The notes: generated from the sequence alone by a model not told the origin. Shown: positions 33,121-44,593, numbered from the stretch's first letter. The stretch: 64,000 nt of DNA from Siphonodentalium dalli (GCA_032622095.1 CP136063.1:278189426-278253425); one strand, 5' to 3'. Made by a program: numbers and translations.

Positions 33121-35306
33121 AGTTCACCTTGACTATTCACGGATTGAAAGCGCGAAGTATGTCGGTATCAGTGAAAATTGACGCACGCCATATTGATATA
33201 GTCAGTTCGTATGTCATTGAGCCTTTGAGGCACTGACACCCTTGTACTAGTATGGAACACTTATGGCTGGCCATACATGTTTTTAAGCTCACCATTTTGT
33301 ATCATGTTAATTCGTAATTTGAATGTATCGACAAACACTAATGTCTGAGGATAACAGTTCAGATGTTGTCTATTTGTTACAGTGAACACATGGAAATGTG
33401 AAACATCAAAATCATCAAAAGTATAAACATTGATTGACTGAAAATTTATTGAGACACTGGCTAGCCAATGAATCATTTCAACACTGCGACCATGCTAGGT
33501 CACACGGATATGGTGACTTGCCACAAGTAGGCCAGCCAAAGGCTCTCATCCAAAATATCTCCAAAAAGTTCTGACCATGGACGGAAGTATCCTTGGATAT
33601 TTAAGCAAACTATAGCTGAAGGTTCAGGCTACTGCACTTGCATATCTGTGTAGTCATGGAACAGGGAAGCCCATTCAGCAAAATACATTGAGTGATTGCA
33701 AAGAAACGGACACAATTGTCACCGAAATAACGACAGAGTACCGGTATGAATTGATGGAGATCGCCATTCGACAATGGGAACTCAGGCTTCAAGATTCGAC
33801 GAGAATCACCGAATCGATTCCCGTAATGATTCTCACAAAACTTTACAATTTGCAGTGCTTTATGACTAACATGATTCATCATTTGATTCTCGTAAAATTA
33901 AATGTATTTTGAGCCCTGGAACTTGAAATGAAAATCCTTGGTGCCCAATCTTGTGTCAGATAATCCTAGTCCCCAATCAAACCAGTTGGACGATTCGTAG
34001 CAACCGGACACTGTCAGTAATACTGGACAGGCATGTAAAGAATGAGACTATTCAAGAGACACAGCATTATTTGAACACAGGCCATATAATACTATATGTT
34101 ATAACAAACATAATCTCATTGTTTCTAACGATTGTTCCGATGATACAATGAGGGAAAGAAAATGGAATCGCAAGAACAGGGTAAAAATTTCAAATAAATA
34201 TCTTGAAGTCGATGTAACGTTCGCGACGTTCCAAGTATCCAAATACGAGCCCTCATGTTAATAGTAATACATTCGGGCTAGCTAAGATTTGCAAATATTA
34301 ATCGGTAAGCACAATTAATTATAACGACATGTTGTATATGTACAATGATGTTCTGTGATAATCATTATCCAAATGTCGGTTAAGTTCCAGTCGCCCAACT
34401 TCAACTTACAATTAGTTGAGGCAAAAGAAATTTCATTGGATTACAAGTTCTATCTTGTTTATGAATACATGTAAATTATCGTCAAAGGAGACATTTCTGT
34501 CCTGGCCAACTTTCTGCGCACTAACAGAGCTGGTGCATATACGATGAGGTAGTGTACATGAAATGAACGTAGCAAGAAGTCGGCTTCATGAAATAGAGTT
34601 AGCACGAAATTAGGAGACTTCGCATACCGTACCACGTGGACTCCGAAATCGGACGATTCATGCCACCGTATATGTTGCACAATAATGCAATATAGGTTTG
34701 CTACAAGTAAACGATGTGCGTCTGTAGTCATTGTCAAAATGGCCATCAATGGCGAAGTTCTCAACGTGATTTTGTCGATTCCAATCCCAAAATTTTCGAG
34801 ATAAAATGTGTCGATAAAAAACACGAAATTTTTATAAATTGCGTTGCGCATACTATGAAACGAAGAGTTTCTGCACGGACTTAAAAAATATTAAACGACC
34901 GGGTAAGCAACGGATAAATTGCAAGTTTGTTATCAACAATAAATATTGAGTTGATAAACTCGCAATAGAGAAATACTTCCTTTAGTTAAAACCACGTCTG
35001 ATAGGTCCAAGGAGAGAAATAAAACTGGCTAGATGAATTGTTAGAGCGCGGGATTTGCACGGGACGCATTCATGCGTGGGCTAATCCGAGCGCTGATTGA
35101 CCAGAGTAGGCAATAAACGGACAATAAATTTTAACCCTCATGATAACACAAGGCCGAGGATAATAATCCATATAGTTCAGTTGAAGGGCTTCTCCTTGGC
35201 GGAAAAACACGTGCGTAGTGCACGAAATTAGGAAACTGCGCGGTTTCGTTCGCAATATCGTAAAGAGAACGTTCATTAAAAATGAACAGATGAAAGATGC
35301 GACGTA

Positions 35307-35520
35307 GAAGAAATAAAAGGGATCAAATTCTTACTTGTCATTCGCTTCTATAGCGAAAGGACTCACATGATTGGTCCAGAGGTAAAGTTGTTTAGGTTTG
35401 ACAGTGCGCGTACTGTAGGTAATCCGTACCGATTTTTAATACGACTTCTATGATCTTGCAAGCAAGAAATATATAACCATTAGTTCATTCAGTGTCCAAG
35501 ATATATTTGAAGGAGATATA
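35307..35520 (-). repeat. Outer inverted repeat, right arm
   Basis: The inverted partner of 22929-23142. Immediately to the right the R-family sequence continues (35525-35848), as in the uninterrupted copy at 49884-50265. Confidence 0.88.
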
Positions 35521-36067
35521 TTCTTGTTCAAAGTAGTTATTTTTTACAATAGTATATCTAAATTGACAACACACACCGTCATTCTAATTATTAATTATAT
35601 GCACTAGTGACTCTCGATGGTGAAATCGTTTTCATTAGTTTATTGCCGATAGATGCGTCCCGAATCGAGTAGTAAATATTTACATTTGAGCGTAGTTCAG
35701 ACAATGTTTTCTATCGAGTGGTATGGTCGATTTGCTTCAGATTTTCGGCGGTGTTAGTAGAATGTTGCATTCCTCCAATTGGCATAGGGTCTGATTACTA
35801 ACCTATCAGTTTCACGCACCCGAACAAGTACATAATATGTCTTTAAAGCAATAAAGTTCCCATAATTCAGCTATAAGCATTGCAGAAAACTCATATGGGA
35901 ACCTCTATTTTATATTAAAACATTTTAAAACATATCAATCTCTGATTTCATTGATATTTACTAAATTATGCTTAGGAAACAAATCAGACTGATGGATGGA
36001 AGGACAGATGAATCACACCTAGAGTTATAGTTGCCCAAATGAGATGAAACTTATAAATTCTAAGTAC

Positions 36068-36146
36068 CATGAACAGATGGAAGTTGAGTCTTTTAAATTC
36101 AGCAATGTCGTCTCTTATTCTCGGCAACAGGACCAAGTTGAAAAAC
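36068..36146 (-). CDS. BYSL: Bystin exon 7
   Basis: 79 nt: acceptor CTGTTCTCAG, one base completing Arg239, then [20 protein letters not shown] and NFHLFM (residues 240-265), donor ATG/GTACTT. The segment matches the conserved bystin stretch around LVLLPRVRDDI. It lies 220 bp right of the 13-kb structure's R-family edge. Confidence 0.92.
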
Positions 36147-37942
36147 CTGAGAACAGAAAAAGAATTTTAGTAATAATCGTATTTATTAACACTGCTTAAT
36201 TAACTACTCAAATCCATGGGGAGAAGGACTATCTAAACAAAGTTACGGTGAAGGTTTGCATCTGATTTTGTTTATTTTGCTGAATATGTACTTCATGAAT
36301 TAGAATTTGCTTTTACAACTTTGACTTTCCAACCCTGGGAATTGAGGAAAATATCCCAAACAATATTCTTGCCAAGGTAGAAGAAATCGGACAAGGCAAA
36401 AACTTATTTTACCTAGGCAATTTTGCAACAATATTGTTTTTTTTGCAATAATATCCACGTTTTAAATCAATATTAACCTTGCGACCCAAGTATGCTATTT
36501 TATTACAATCAGTTATTAAAGAAATCATAGACAATACTGTATGTTAAAATCTAATTCACTCAAATTACTGTCATCTAAATTCTTAGTTATTTTGGAGAAC
36601 ATTGTTTCCAGACAGAGCTGTTAAGTTTCACAGATTGTCCGTGAGACTCCCGGATAGCCATGGCAATTCTGCAAATATGGATAACCTCCAATTTCTCCCA
36701 GATTCAGCAAAACCAGACATTCAAAATAAAAAAAAATTAGGTTATTTTATTTTTCAAATATTAGTGATTTTGTGGGGAGGGACACATTAACATTCACAGC
36801 TTTTGATGTTCCCTTTGATTGAAGACTGATCAATGGTGAACTGTGACTGATATTAATTTATTTTCACATTCTGGTGAAGCCACAAGTATAAAGGGTGTTG
36901 CTATAGTATACAATACGTATAATTTCTAAGTAATGGATTAGTGGTATGCATTGCGAATGGAATGTGTCCATTTCGTTTGCAGATAAAACTGTAAGACAGG
37001 TAAATTTTTACTTTCGGTTTCACGCATTGATGTCCGGTTGTAATCTGTGTAACTCGGGTTCATTTATACTTATTTCAAACGGTTTCTGCTTCCTAAATTT
37101 GTTAATAAATGGTGGAATGTGTCCATTTCTTTTAGGGGTTAAACAATAAGACAAGTGCATTTTGTAGTTTATTCCGATTTTGTACTTTCGGTTTTGTGCA
37201 TATCCGGCTGTATCCGGTGGAATTCTGAGTAGTTTTACTTTGTTTATAAGACGTGTCTGTTTCTTTCTCTTCAATAAATAGTGGTGGTCTCTCAATCAAC
37301 ACAGGTGGAATTATTGTTTTGAACCAAAAATTAGGTGGTCGCGTTTAACAAGTGATCACCCATTGCAGGTGATATATAGAATAAACCAGTCGGTGAACAG
37401 GAAATGCGGTTGCAAATTGGAGGTGGCCCCTCCCGCAAAAATCTCCCGGATTGCTATTTTCAAAACTTAACATGTCTGTTTCCAGGCCACTACTCAATAT
37501 ATATGAACAATTCCCCAACTGTCTCACATGCAGTCTCCATATAGTTAATGTCCCACTACCATGGATGCTATTGTAGGACAATTTATATAAAGAAGAGTGA
37601 AAGGAAGTCATTTTGGCTAAAGAGGTTGTAATTCTGATTGGCACTATGAAATTTTAGTAACCCAATGAACTTATTTTACTTAGGCAATAGTACTGCCTAG
37701 AGCCATAGACTAATTGATATTGCCTCTGCTTTTACCTAGGAATTGCCTGTTGCCTTGCTAGGATAATTTCCAGGGCTGCATTGTCTATTGGATTACTATG
37801 ACCTTTGTGACAGTTAGTCAGCCATCACAACTTTGTGTTTTTAAGACAAATATTGTATCAATGTGCAGAAAATTTGCAAACCGGCTACTTGTTTCGGCCT
37901 TGCTTTTCACATCCAAGATCAATCAACCAAATCCATCAAGAA
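36147..37942. repeat. Intron 6 sequence with a ~155-bp direct repeat
   Basis: GGAATGTGTCCATTTC occurs at 36959 and 37114, each followed by related sequence (TTTTACTTTCGGTTT or a variant, and GTCCGGTTGTAATC or a variant) to about 37285. The rest of the intron is AT-rich, with no other feature recognised. Confidence 0.55.
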
Positions 37943-38414
37943 CAAGCCGAGTTTATTGTGCCTGTCATTTGCAGAATGAGGTCCCCATAGGGTGTATTTA
38001 ATTATGTTATCCCGCATAACAGGCTTCAAACATATAGCGGGCTTGCATCACTAAATTCATCCTCTGGGGACCTCATTCTGCTTAGGCCTCATCTTCTCCG
38101 TATAGTTTCTTTATTATCAAATTTCTATAGAAACTTCTTCACATAGATTATATGACTTTTTTAGTTTAGTTTCTCTATATCCCCAAATTGGCAGACGACA
38201 CATTGCATAATCGAGGTTCCCAATGGGTGTACAATCTTCACCATTTGGGAACTTCAATCTAAGTCTATGTCTCCCATAGCAGATGAGGCCATGCAGAATG
38301 AGGTTCCCAGAGGGTGAATTTAGTGATAATAGCCTGCTATGTGGGATAGTGTCACTAAATTCACCCTCTTGGGACCCCATTCTGCAAATGACAGGCACAC
38401 TGAACTCAGGCTTG
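37943..38414. mobile_element. Full-length CAAGCC-family MITE
   Basis: 472 bp, starting CAAGCCGAGTTTATTGTGCC and ending CTGAACTCAGGCTTG. It is flanked by ATCAAGAA (37935-37942) and ATCGAGAA (38415-38422), an 8-bp duplication with one mismatch. Each end has its own AGAGGGTGAATTTAG-type palindrome, joined by a middle with TTTAGTTTCTCTATATCCCC. It is the most complete copy of this subtype. The right end lies 34 bp from bystin exon 6. Confidence 0.8.
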
Positions 38415-38448
38415 ATCGAGAACACCTCTGCTTCAACTGTCTATTCAC

Positions 38449-38546
38449 CTTTGTGCCATCTTTGCATTGAGGTTGGATGCGAAAATCCTTGATGCCTGAT
38501 ACATCGCTGCTGCTGACCATCTCTCTGGTTCTGTGATGTATAGAAT
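38449..38546 (-). CDS. BYSL: Bystin exon 6
   Basis: 98 nt: acceptor GTTTCCATAG, donor AAAG/GTGAAT. It encodes [20 protein letters not shown] then [12 protein letters not shown] and two bases of Arg239 (residues 207-238), matching the conserved bystin YVTEPExWTAAAMYQATRIF region. Phase agrees on both sides. Confidence 0.93.
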
Positions 38547-38646
38547 CTATGGAAACAAGTAATGGAGAATATATAATATAAGTAAAAGTTCGCAGACCCC
38601 GAGTCCCACGAAACGAAGTGACTTTTTTTTTAGGACACTGGCTTTT

Positions 38647-39997
38647 TTAACTCTTTCGCTGCCACCCGCCACCACAGACGTACCCCCCAGTGCCACGCAT
38701 CCTGTACATATATCCATGTATTTCAGGTATATATGGGTAATACATTATATCTCAAGCAGTTTCTAATATAATTAGTTGAAACTTCACATGTATATAGACA
38801 TAGGTATACCCTGTCGAATGTCGACGTGGACACGCCCACCAAGGTCACGTGACATTGGCGGCCATCTTGGATTAGTGGCTATTTGCCTGTATATGTACAG
38901 TTTGTGTGGGTATGAATGGGTGTGTTGTTTGTTTTCTAATTTTCAACCCAATTATACGATGTCCAACAGTAAGGTACACGGGAGTAACCTATATGAACCC
39001 ACTTTGGACATAAAATAGGTCACGTGACCTTGGCGTCCATCTTGGATTTATGCAAGTTGCCACCTATATGTAGCAAAATGGGATACCATGGCGCACTTTG
39101 TTGAGTTCGTACTTTTGTTGCTTGAATATTCCCCGATAGGTACAATTCCAAATATAGATATATATAATATAACCATACCCATATGTATATATACCTGCAG
39201 GGGGACATATGACCCTGCTCCGCCCCTTATAAGTCACGTGATCTTGACGGCCATCTTGAATTTCAGGAAAATTGGGTTTTACGATGATTTATGTGAATTA
39301 TATGGGTCACGCGGGCGTACGCATGGTCAACTCACCAGCATTATTAATTTAGTTGCCTGTTATCACCACTGGAAAACGACACAATAGACAAGGGTTGTTC
39401 AAAACCAGTAAATGTGTATTATAAATAATAGGTATAAGTATCTTATGCGCCGCAGGCGCCCCTCGATCATTAGAGTATAGAGGTTAGTTACCCACCCACC
39501 ACCCCATCCCGCCACCCATAGTATCTTATGCGCCGCAGGCGCCCCTATAGAGGCTACTGCCCACATAAATAATAGGTATAGGTATCTTATGCGCCGCAGG
39601 CTACTGCTCACACAAATAATAGGTATAAGTAACTTATGCGCCACATGCGCCCCTCGATCATTAGAGTATAGAGGTAATAACAATAACTTCTTCAGTCCTG
39701 AGTCTTTTGGGAGCAGCTATTTTCGACTGATAACCACGTGCTAATAACAATGACGCAATATTCCGACTCTGACTGTACCTCCATAACGTCAGAAATAGCA
39801 TGACCTTGAGGACATTGTCGCTTTAAATTGTTCGCGCGCAACAGTACTACAGATAAATACATTGTACACTGTCAAACATGCCGGAAAGAATAGAGTTATA
39901 TCCCATACATTAGACTACATACCAAATTCGCATTTATGCGCGATTGGCAGCATCTACGAAGTTCGCATTTATGCGCGTTTGGCAGCGAAAGAGTTAA
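38647..39997. mobile_element. piggyBac-like element with internal repeats
   Basis: TTAA at 38647-38650 and 39994-39997 flank ends CTCTTTCGCTGCCA and TGGCAGCGAAAGAG. The interior holds degenerate units with GGTCACGTGACATTGGCGGC, GTCCATCTTGGATT and similar, then a cluster of TCTTATGCGCCGCAGGCGCC repeats at 39430-39650. No transposase is seen. The TTAA target and C(Y)CTTT ends fit piggyBac. Confidence 0.65.
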
Positions 39998-40005
39998 AGA
40001 ACAAA

Positions 40006-40198
40006 CAAGCCTTGAAATAGGGTGTCCGTCATTTGCAGAAAGAGGTCCCCAGAGGGTGAATAGCGGGCTAGCATCACCAAATTCACCCTCTGGTGACCTC
40101 ATTCTGCTGAGGTGTAAGCAGAATGAGGTCCCCAGAGGGTGAATTTGGTGATGCTAGCCCGCTATATGCAAATGACAGACACCCTATTTCAAGGCTTG
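40006..40198. mobile_element. Short CAAGCC-family MITE
   Basis: 193 bp, with ends CAAGCCTTGAAATAGGGTG and CACCCTATTTCAAGGCTTG inverted over the whole terminal 30 bp. The middle has paired GAGGTCCCCAGAGGGTGAA arms. No 8-bp duplication is found, so the flanks may have been changed by deletion or recombination. It sits 8 bp beyond the TTAA at 39997. Confidence 0.75.
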
Positions 40199-40721
40199 TC
40201 TGCTATTAAATTAATCTAATTGTATCACCAAGTTTGCGCGAAACTTGAAACTGGTATCGTATAAAACAATTAAATTCACTGCTAATGCGACGGTGCATCA
40301 CTTCTCTCCATGACATGTGCCATTCACATGCCAAAGCAATATGAGATATAATACTATGGTATAGGTAGACAAAATAGTCCCAGGCAAAATGTGGCATTTA
40401 CTGGGGAAACTCATCATTTATGGACAGGTTTGAACATGATTCTGGTATTATGTGATGAGTCTGTGTTGTGTGTTGTGGCTCTCAAAATCCTTATCCGTGT
40501 TCTCAAGTACCTCCCTCGTCACTGAAATTTTCTTTTAAAAGCCTCGTCACAAACGTTTTTCAATATTTTCTGTTAGAAATATTGGATATGAACAACGAAT
40601 ATGAATTTTTGTTTGTTTTTGGAGAATGTTTTGCAGATTATGAGAATTTTTTTTTAATAATAGTCTCCCTCCCTCATCTCAAAATTGAGATCTAATAGCC
40701 TGAGAACACAGATATTTTATG

Positions 40722-42390
40722 TTAACCCTTTACCCAACAAAGCGGCCAAATAAAGCTTCAACAGCCTAAAATATCTTCGGTCTGTCTCAATAGAACCATA
40801 CAAATATGGATATCATTGGAACCGGTTCATTGACCACATTGTGATGGCTACAGTTATGCCCATGGGCGTAGCCAGCATTTTTAAAAGGCGGGTTCGAATA
40901 TTAACTTGAGGGGCACAGGACCGAGGTGAAAATCTCCGATCGCGCCGCGTGTGAAGGGTGCAGGAGGGGGTGTCAATTTCACGCAGGTGGTGTCCGAGGG
41001 GCCTCCCCCCGGAAAAAATAAGCATACACTAAAATTGTATGTTATTGGCTGAAGTGGGCTATATAATATATGGAATTGAACGACAGTCAATCACTCATTG
41101 CATATAGCCCATGGTCGTTATATAGATCTATATGCATGCAGAACATGATATGTAAAGCTTGGAATGACCTGCATATTTATTTTCCTATACTATATACATA
41201 AACAAACTGTATTTGACTTATTATATATACATGTATACATGTAATCTATAACCCTGACCTATTGCATGCCAACTGGAATTTTTAACAGAGTTTGGGTAGG
41301 CCCGCAAACCCCCGGCGCCACGTCCCGCTAATGGACACTCGGGATATTGAACCCTCGGATGTCGCACCCTCAGATTATCGTATCCTTGAACCATCGGACT
41401 ATTGAACCCTGTGAGTGTCTCAGGACTAGCGCGCTGTACCCCGGCCTGTAATCGAACCATCGGACTAACGTGCTGTTCACACCCTGGGGCTATATCTGAT
41501 CTATCGAAAATTATACTGGGCATATTCAGTCCCATACATGTACATCAAGGTTTGAATTGACATCCCACCAACTAATAATTTGCTCCTTTTTGGTTGATAT
41601 GACTGGGACTTCCAAGGAAAACCCTGTTTGGGGGGGGGGACTTCATGTCAAGAAACTGTTCGAACCCTCGAACCACACAGGAACACAACTTGACACCCAA
41701 AATTGAACCCTATATATACATGTAGTCATGTACATGTAGTGTTTGCATACAGTGTGACTATTCGCTCATAATTGCCAATAACTGTGAAAACAAGTTTGAC
41801 ATGCACACATTCATACAGCGTCACTTTAATTGAGAGAGAGATATGTAAATTTCACTGAAACATTATACGGACCTCAATTTAATGTGAAATAATATAATCT
41901 AGTATAGGCCAATCATGCCTTTGTCGACTGCTTAAGTGACCTCGTCGGCTGATTTCCACGGTTCGTTGGCTCGGGCAACTTCGGGGGTTCATGCATTAAC
42001 TTAGCGAACCCCCAAGTTGCCCGAGCCAACGACCTGTCGACTGAACCCTGGAAGTCAGGCGACGACGGCACCTCTCTTTTCAAGGGCGGGTTCGTCCGAA
42101 CCCGTCGAACCCTGGCTGGCTACGCCCATGGTTATGCCCTGTGCCAATGCATTCTCTTATATATGCGAGTCGACCATAGGTCACCTCGCATATATAAGAG
42201 AATGCATTGGCCTAAAAAACTCTTTTTACCATTTTTTCTTATAATATTTGCTACATTCTTTCACAATTTGATCATTTTTAATATGTGTTAAGCCAATAAA
42301 TTCTCATTTATATGAGAGGCGACCTATGGTCGACTCGCATATATAAGAGAATGCATTGGCACAGGGCCATTCTGTTGGGTAAAGGGTTAA
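40722..42390. mobile_element. piggyBac-like twin-hairpin MITE, split by a hAT insertion
   Basis: TTAA at 40722-40725 and 42387-42390 flank CCCTTTACCCAACA and TGTTGGGTAAAGGG. The left part (ATATTTTAGG-type complement, TCAATAGAACCATACAAAT) runs to 40860, is cut by 40861-42130, and resumes with two hairpins (42137-42211 and 42291-42363). The hairpin arms are of the CATTCTCTTATATATGCGAG type with a GTCGACCATAGGTC centre. Removing the insertion gives a copy collinear with 50573-51041. Confidence 0.85.
40861..42130. mobile_element. hAT-like non-autonomous element
   Basis: Ends CATGGGCGTAGCCAGC and GCTGGCTACGCCCATG are flanked by GTTATGCC at 40853-40860 and 42131-42138, a perfect 8-bp duplication. 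The GGGCGTAGCCAG TIR type and 8-bp target are typical of hAT. At 41959-42031 a hairpin pairs GTTGGCTCGGGCAACTT with AAGTTGCCCGAGCCAAC. About 41340-41510 has repeated GAACCMTCGGAYT-type phrases. No transposase ORF is present. Confidence 0.85.
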
Positions 42391-42444
42391 TGGCCTTCAG
42401 ATAATGTTTCAAGGGGTACAATACACAGGGATTTCACTGAACTA

Positions 42445-42875
42445 CAAGCCTGTAAATAATGTGTCTGACATTTGCAGAATGAGGTCCCCAGAGGGTGAAT
42501 TTAGTGACGGTACCCTACACAGCGGGCTAGCATCACCAAATTCACCTTGTGGGAACCTCATTCTGCTATGAGAGACCTAGGATCAGATTGAAGTTCCCCA
42601 GTTGAAGTTGGTGATTTTAACCCATTAGTCACCTCGATTATGCATTTTATCTTCTGCAAATTAGGGGATATAGAAACTTACCAGATGGGAAAAGTAACTA
42701 AAAACAATATTAATTTGAGACTATAGATACTTCCCAGAAGATGAGGCCTAAGCAGAATGAAGTCCCCAGTGGTTATATTTGGTGTTGCCAGCCCGCTGTG
42801 CAGGATAGCGTCACTAAAAATCACCATTTGGGGACCTCATTCTGCATATGACAGAAACACTAATTTGCAAGCTTG
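42445..42875. mobile_element. CAAGCC-family MITE with perfect 8-bp duplication
   Basis: Starts CAAGCCTGTAAATAATGTG, ends ACACTAATTTGCAAGCTTG, flanked by CTGAACTA at 42437-42444 and 42876-42883. The interior shares GGGGATATAGAAACTTACC and ATAGATACTTCCCAGAAG with 18720-19011. It lies 29 bp from bystin exon 5, with the target copy 17 bp from the donor GT. Confidence 0.85.
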
Positions 42876-42904
42876 CTGAACTACGTAGCACAGTAGCCAC
42901 TGAC

Positions 42905-43047
42905 CTGCTCCCAGTTCCGGAGAGCTGGAACAACTTTGAAAGCTTTGGGTAGTTTTCCACTTCTGTACTTCTTTAGAATATGTCCAACACTTCTGTACAT
43001 CTTCACAACTCTTTCATCTAGTTGCTGCATTTGAACGCTGGCATTGT
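42905..43047 (-). CDS. BYSL: Bystin exon 5
   Basis: 143 nt: acceptor TACTATTTTCAG, donor CAG/GTCAGT. Two bases complete Asp159, then NASVQMQQLDERVVKMYRSV, GHILKKYRSGKLPKAFKVVP and ALRNWEQ. The KYRSGKLPKAFK stretch is a strongly conserved bystin signature. Confidence 0.94.
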
Positions 43048-43297
43048 CTGAAAATAGTATTATATGACATGACTTTCCAACCTTCTGATTGGCTGCAAAC
43101 TGCTGCACTATTTTCAGTAAAATCATAATTATTGACTTCCAAAAGATACTCATAAATTGACAAGTGTTTAACTGAAAATAGCAACAACTCTCTTCTAAAA
43201 AATTATAAAAACATGACCAACCTGTGTATATCCATACTACCATATATATTAAAGTATGCCAAGCCATGATAATAGCTCAACTTGATTCAAATCATAA

Positions 43298-43642
43298 TAA
43301 AGGGGTACTGTAACTAATTCCGACTATTTATTGGACCATTTCCTATTATACTCACCAGATTATATGCAACAATTGAATTAATTTGAGCCATGGATTAGTG
43401 CAAAATACACTCATGTGCTCTATGAACGATGTAAACAACATGATAATTACAATTAAAATGAGTTAATGACTCGAACTGTTAACTCATTTTCATTATAATC
43501 ACCATGTTGTTTTACAACATTCGTTGAGTGTATTTTGAACTCATCCATGGCTCAAATTCTTTCATTTGTTGCATATATTCTGTTGAGTATAAAAGGAGAT
43601 GTTCCCATAAATGGCCGGATTTAGTGTAAAGTCCACCTTTAA
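43298..43642. mobile_element. MITE, GTACTGTACACTAA family
   Basis: Left end TAAAGGGGTACTGTAACTAA, right end TTAGTGTAAAGTCCACCTTTA. Inner inverted repeats pair TTTGAGCCATGGATTAGTG with its complement near 43540 and AATGAGTTAATGACTCG with AACTCATTTTCATT. It lies in bystin intron 4. Confidence 0.7.
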
Positions 43643-43776
43643 TCTAACATGATTTAAGAAAATTACTATTTCTCACTCTGGAATATATTCTCTCTCAACT
43701 TGACCATCCTCCTCAGAAAAAAAATGCAGTGATTTATTAATATATTCTCATCCAATTCATATCGAGTTTATCATAC

Positions 43777-43909
43777 CTGACATTTGACCCTGAATTTCTG
43801 TCTGTTTCTCTGTTATTTTCTCCATTATGATGTCTGCTAGAGTCCTCCGAGCCGGCTGCTCTTTATTCATGAAGAGCTCAAGTGCTTTTTCATCCTCTTC
43901 GTCCACTTC
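43777..43909 (-). CDS. BYSL: Bystin exon 4
   Basis: 133 nt: acceptor ACTCGTGCAG, donor TCAG/GTATGA. It encodes [20 protein letters not shown] then [20 protein letters not shown] and GQMS plus one base (residues 115-158). The [18 protein letters not shown] stretch marks the start of the conserved bystin domain. Confidence 0.94.
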
Positions 43910-43964
43910 CTGCACGAGTAATAGTCTTACAATTGATGACATTATTTTGATAAATTAACCCTTT

Positions 43965-44354
43965 ACCCAACAGAAGGGCCCTGTGCCAATGCATTCTCTT
44001 ATATATGCGAGTCGACCATAGGTCGCCTCGCATATATAAGAGAATGCATTGGCTTAACACATTAAAAATTATAAAATTGTTAAAGAATGTAAGAAAAAAT
44101 GGTAAAAAGTGTTAAATAAAGATTTTTTTTAGGCCAATGCATTCTCTTATATATGCGAGGCGACCTATGGTCGACTCGCATATATAAGAGAATGCATTGG
44201 CACAGGGCATAACTGTAACTATCACAATGTGGTCAAGGAGCCGGTTCCAATAATATCCATATTTGTATGGTTCTATTGAGACAGACCGAAGATATTTTAG
44301 GCTGTTGAAGATTTATTTGGCCGGTTTTGGCCGGTTTGTTGGTTAAAGGGTTAA
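43965..44354. mobile_element. Complete piggyBac-like twin-hairpin MITE
   Basis: 390 bp between TTAA 43965-43968 and 44351-44354, with ends CCCTTTACCCAACA and TGTTGGTTAAAGGG. The two hairpins lie at the left (43987-44054 and 44134-44202), reversed relative to 50573. The right half has GTTCTATTGAGACAGACCG. It lies in bystin intron 3, 52 bp from exon 4's acceptor. Confidence 0.85.
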
Positions 44355-44593
44355 ACCCCGAATACTGTAAAATCATTTTAATTTGTGAGGTCTATTATTT
44401 ATTGATTTCGTGGTTTGATCAGATAATGAAATCAATATCCAGCAAAATATTGAACCAGGCATTGCTTGACAAGTATTGGAGATAACACAATCATTGTATA
44501 TGTTAATTTTCAACATGTTGTAAAATGGGTGCAAGAAAATAAATAAGATGGGATGAAGCGAAATCATGAATATGAGAATACCTGAGAAAACCA

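Larger units (their letters stand above)
29885..35207. repeat. Module B of the nested structure
   Basis: It consists of hairpin b1, then a body bounded by perfect 42-bp inverted repeats (30202-30243 and 35166-35207) starting TTTTTCCGCCAAGGAGAAGC. The order of landmarks follows module A: TAGAATGCAAGCCCAGGAGG, the GTACCACCCCCCTTG block, VGGFP-type DNA near 31170, the MALxLLL cassettes and TCCTAATTTCGTG near the right end. So A and B are ancient tandem duplicates. B adds internal duplications, such as 30600-30740 with 31380-31560 and 31245-31300 with 31888-31940. No long ORF is present. Confidence 0.75.
22851..35848. mobile_element. ~13-kb nested inverted-repeat structure in bystin intron 7
   Basis: Outer arms of ~214 bp (22929-23142 and 35307-35520) are inverted copies of each other. 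They are flanked by two parts of an R-family repeat: 22851 on the left and up to 35848 on the right, both bounded by CTTTAAAG. Inside are two homologous modules in tandem, A (24831-29732) and B (29885-35207), each with its own inverted repeats. No ORF exceeds 142 codons and I recognise no transposase, polymerase, capsid or recombinase. It could be a large non-autonomous DNA element, a compound of elements inserted into each other, or the remains of a decayed larger element. The ends are not certain: the R-family flanks may be target rather than element. Confidence 0.6.

Noticed and set aside
22851-35848. Polinton/Maverick or integrated virus
   Set aside because: No long ORFs, polymerase, integrase, ATPase, protease or capsid motifs in six frames, although size and long inverted repeats first suggested it.
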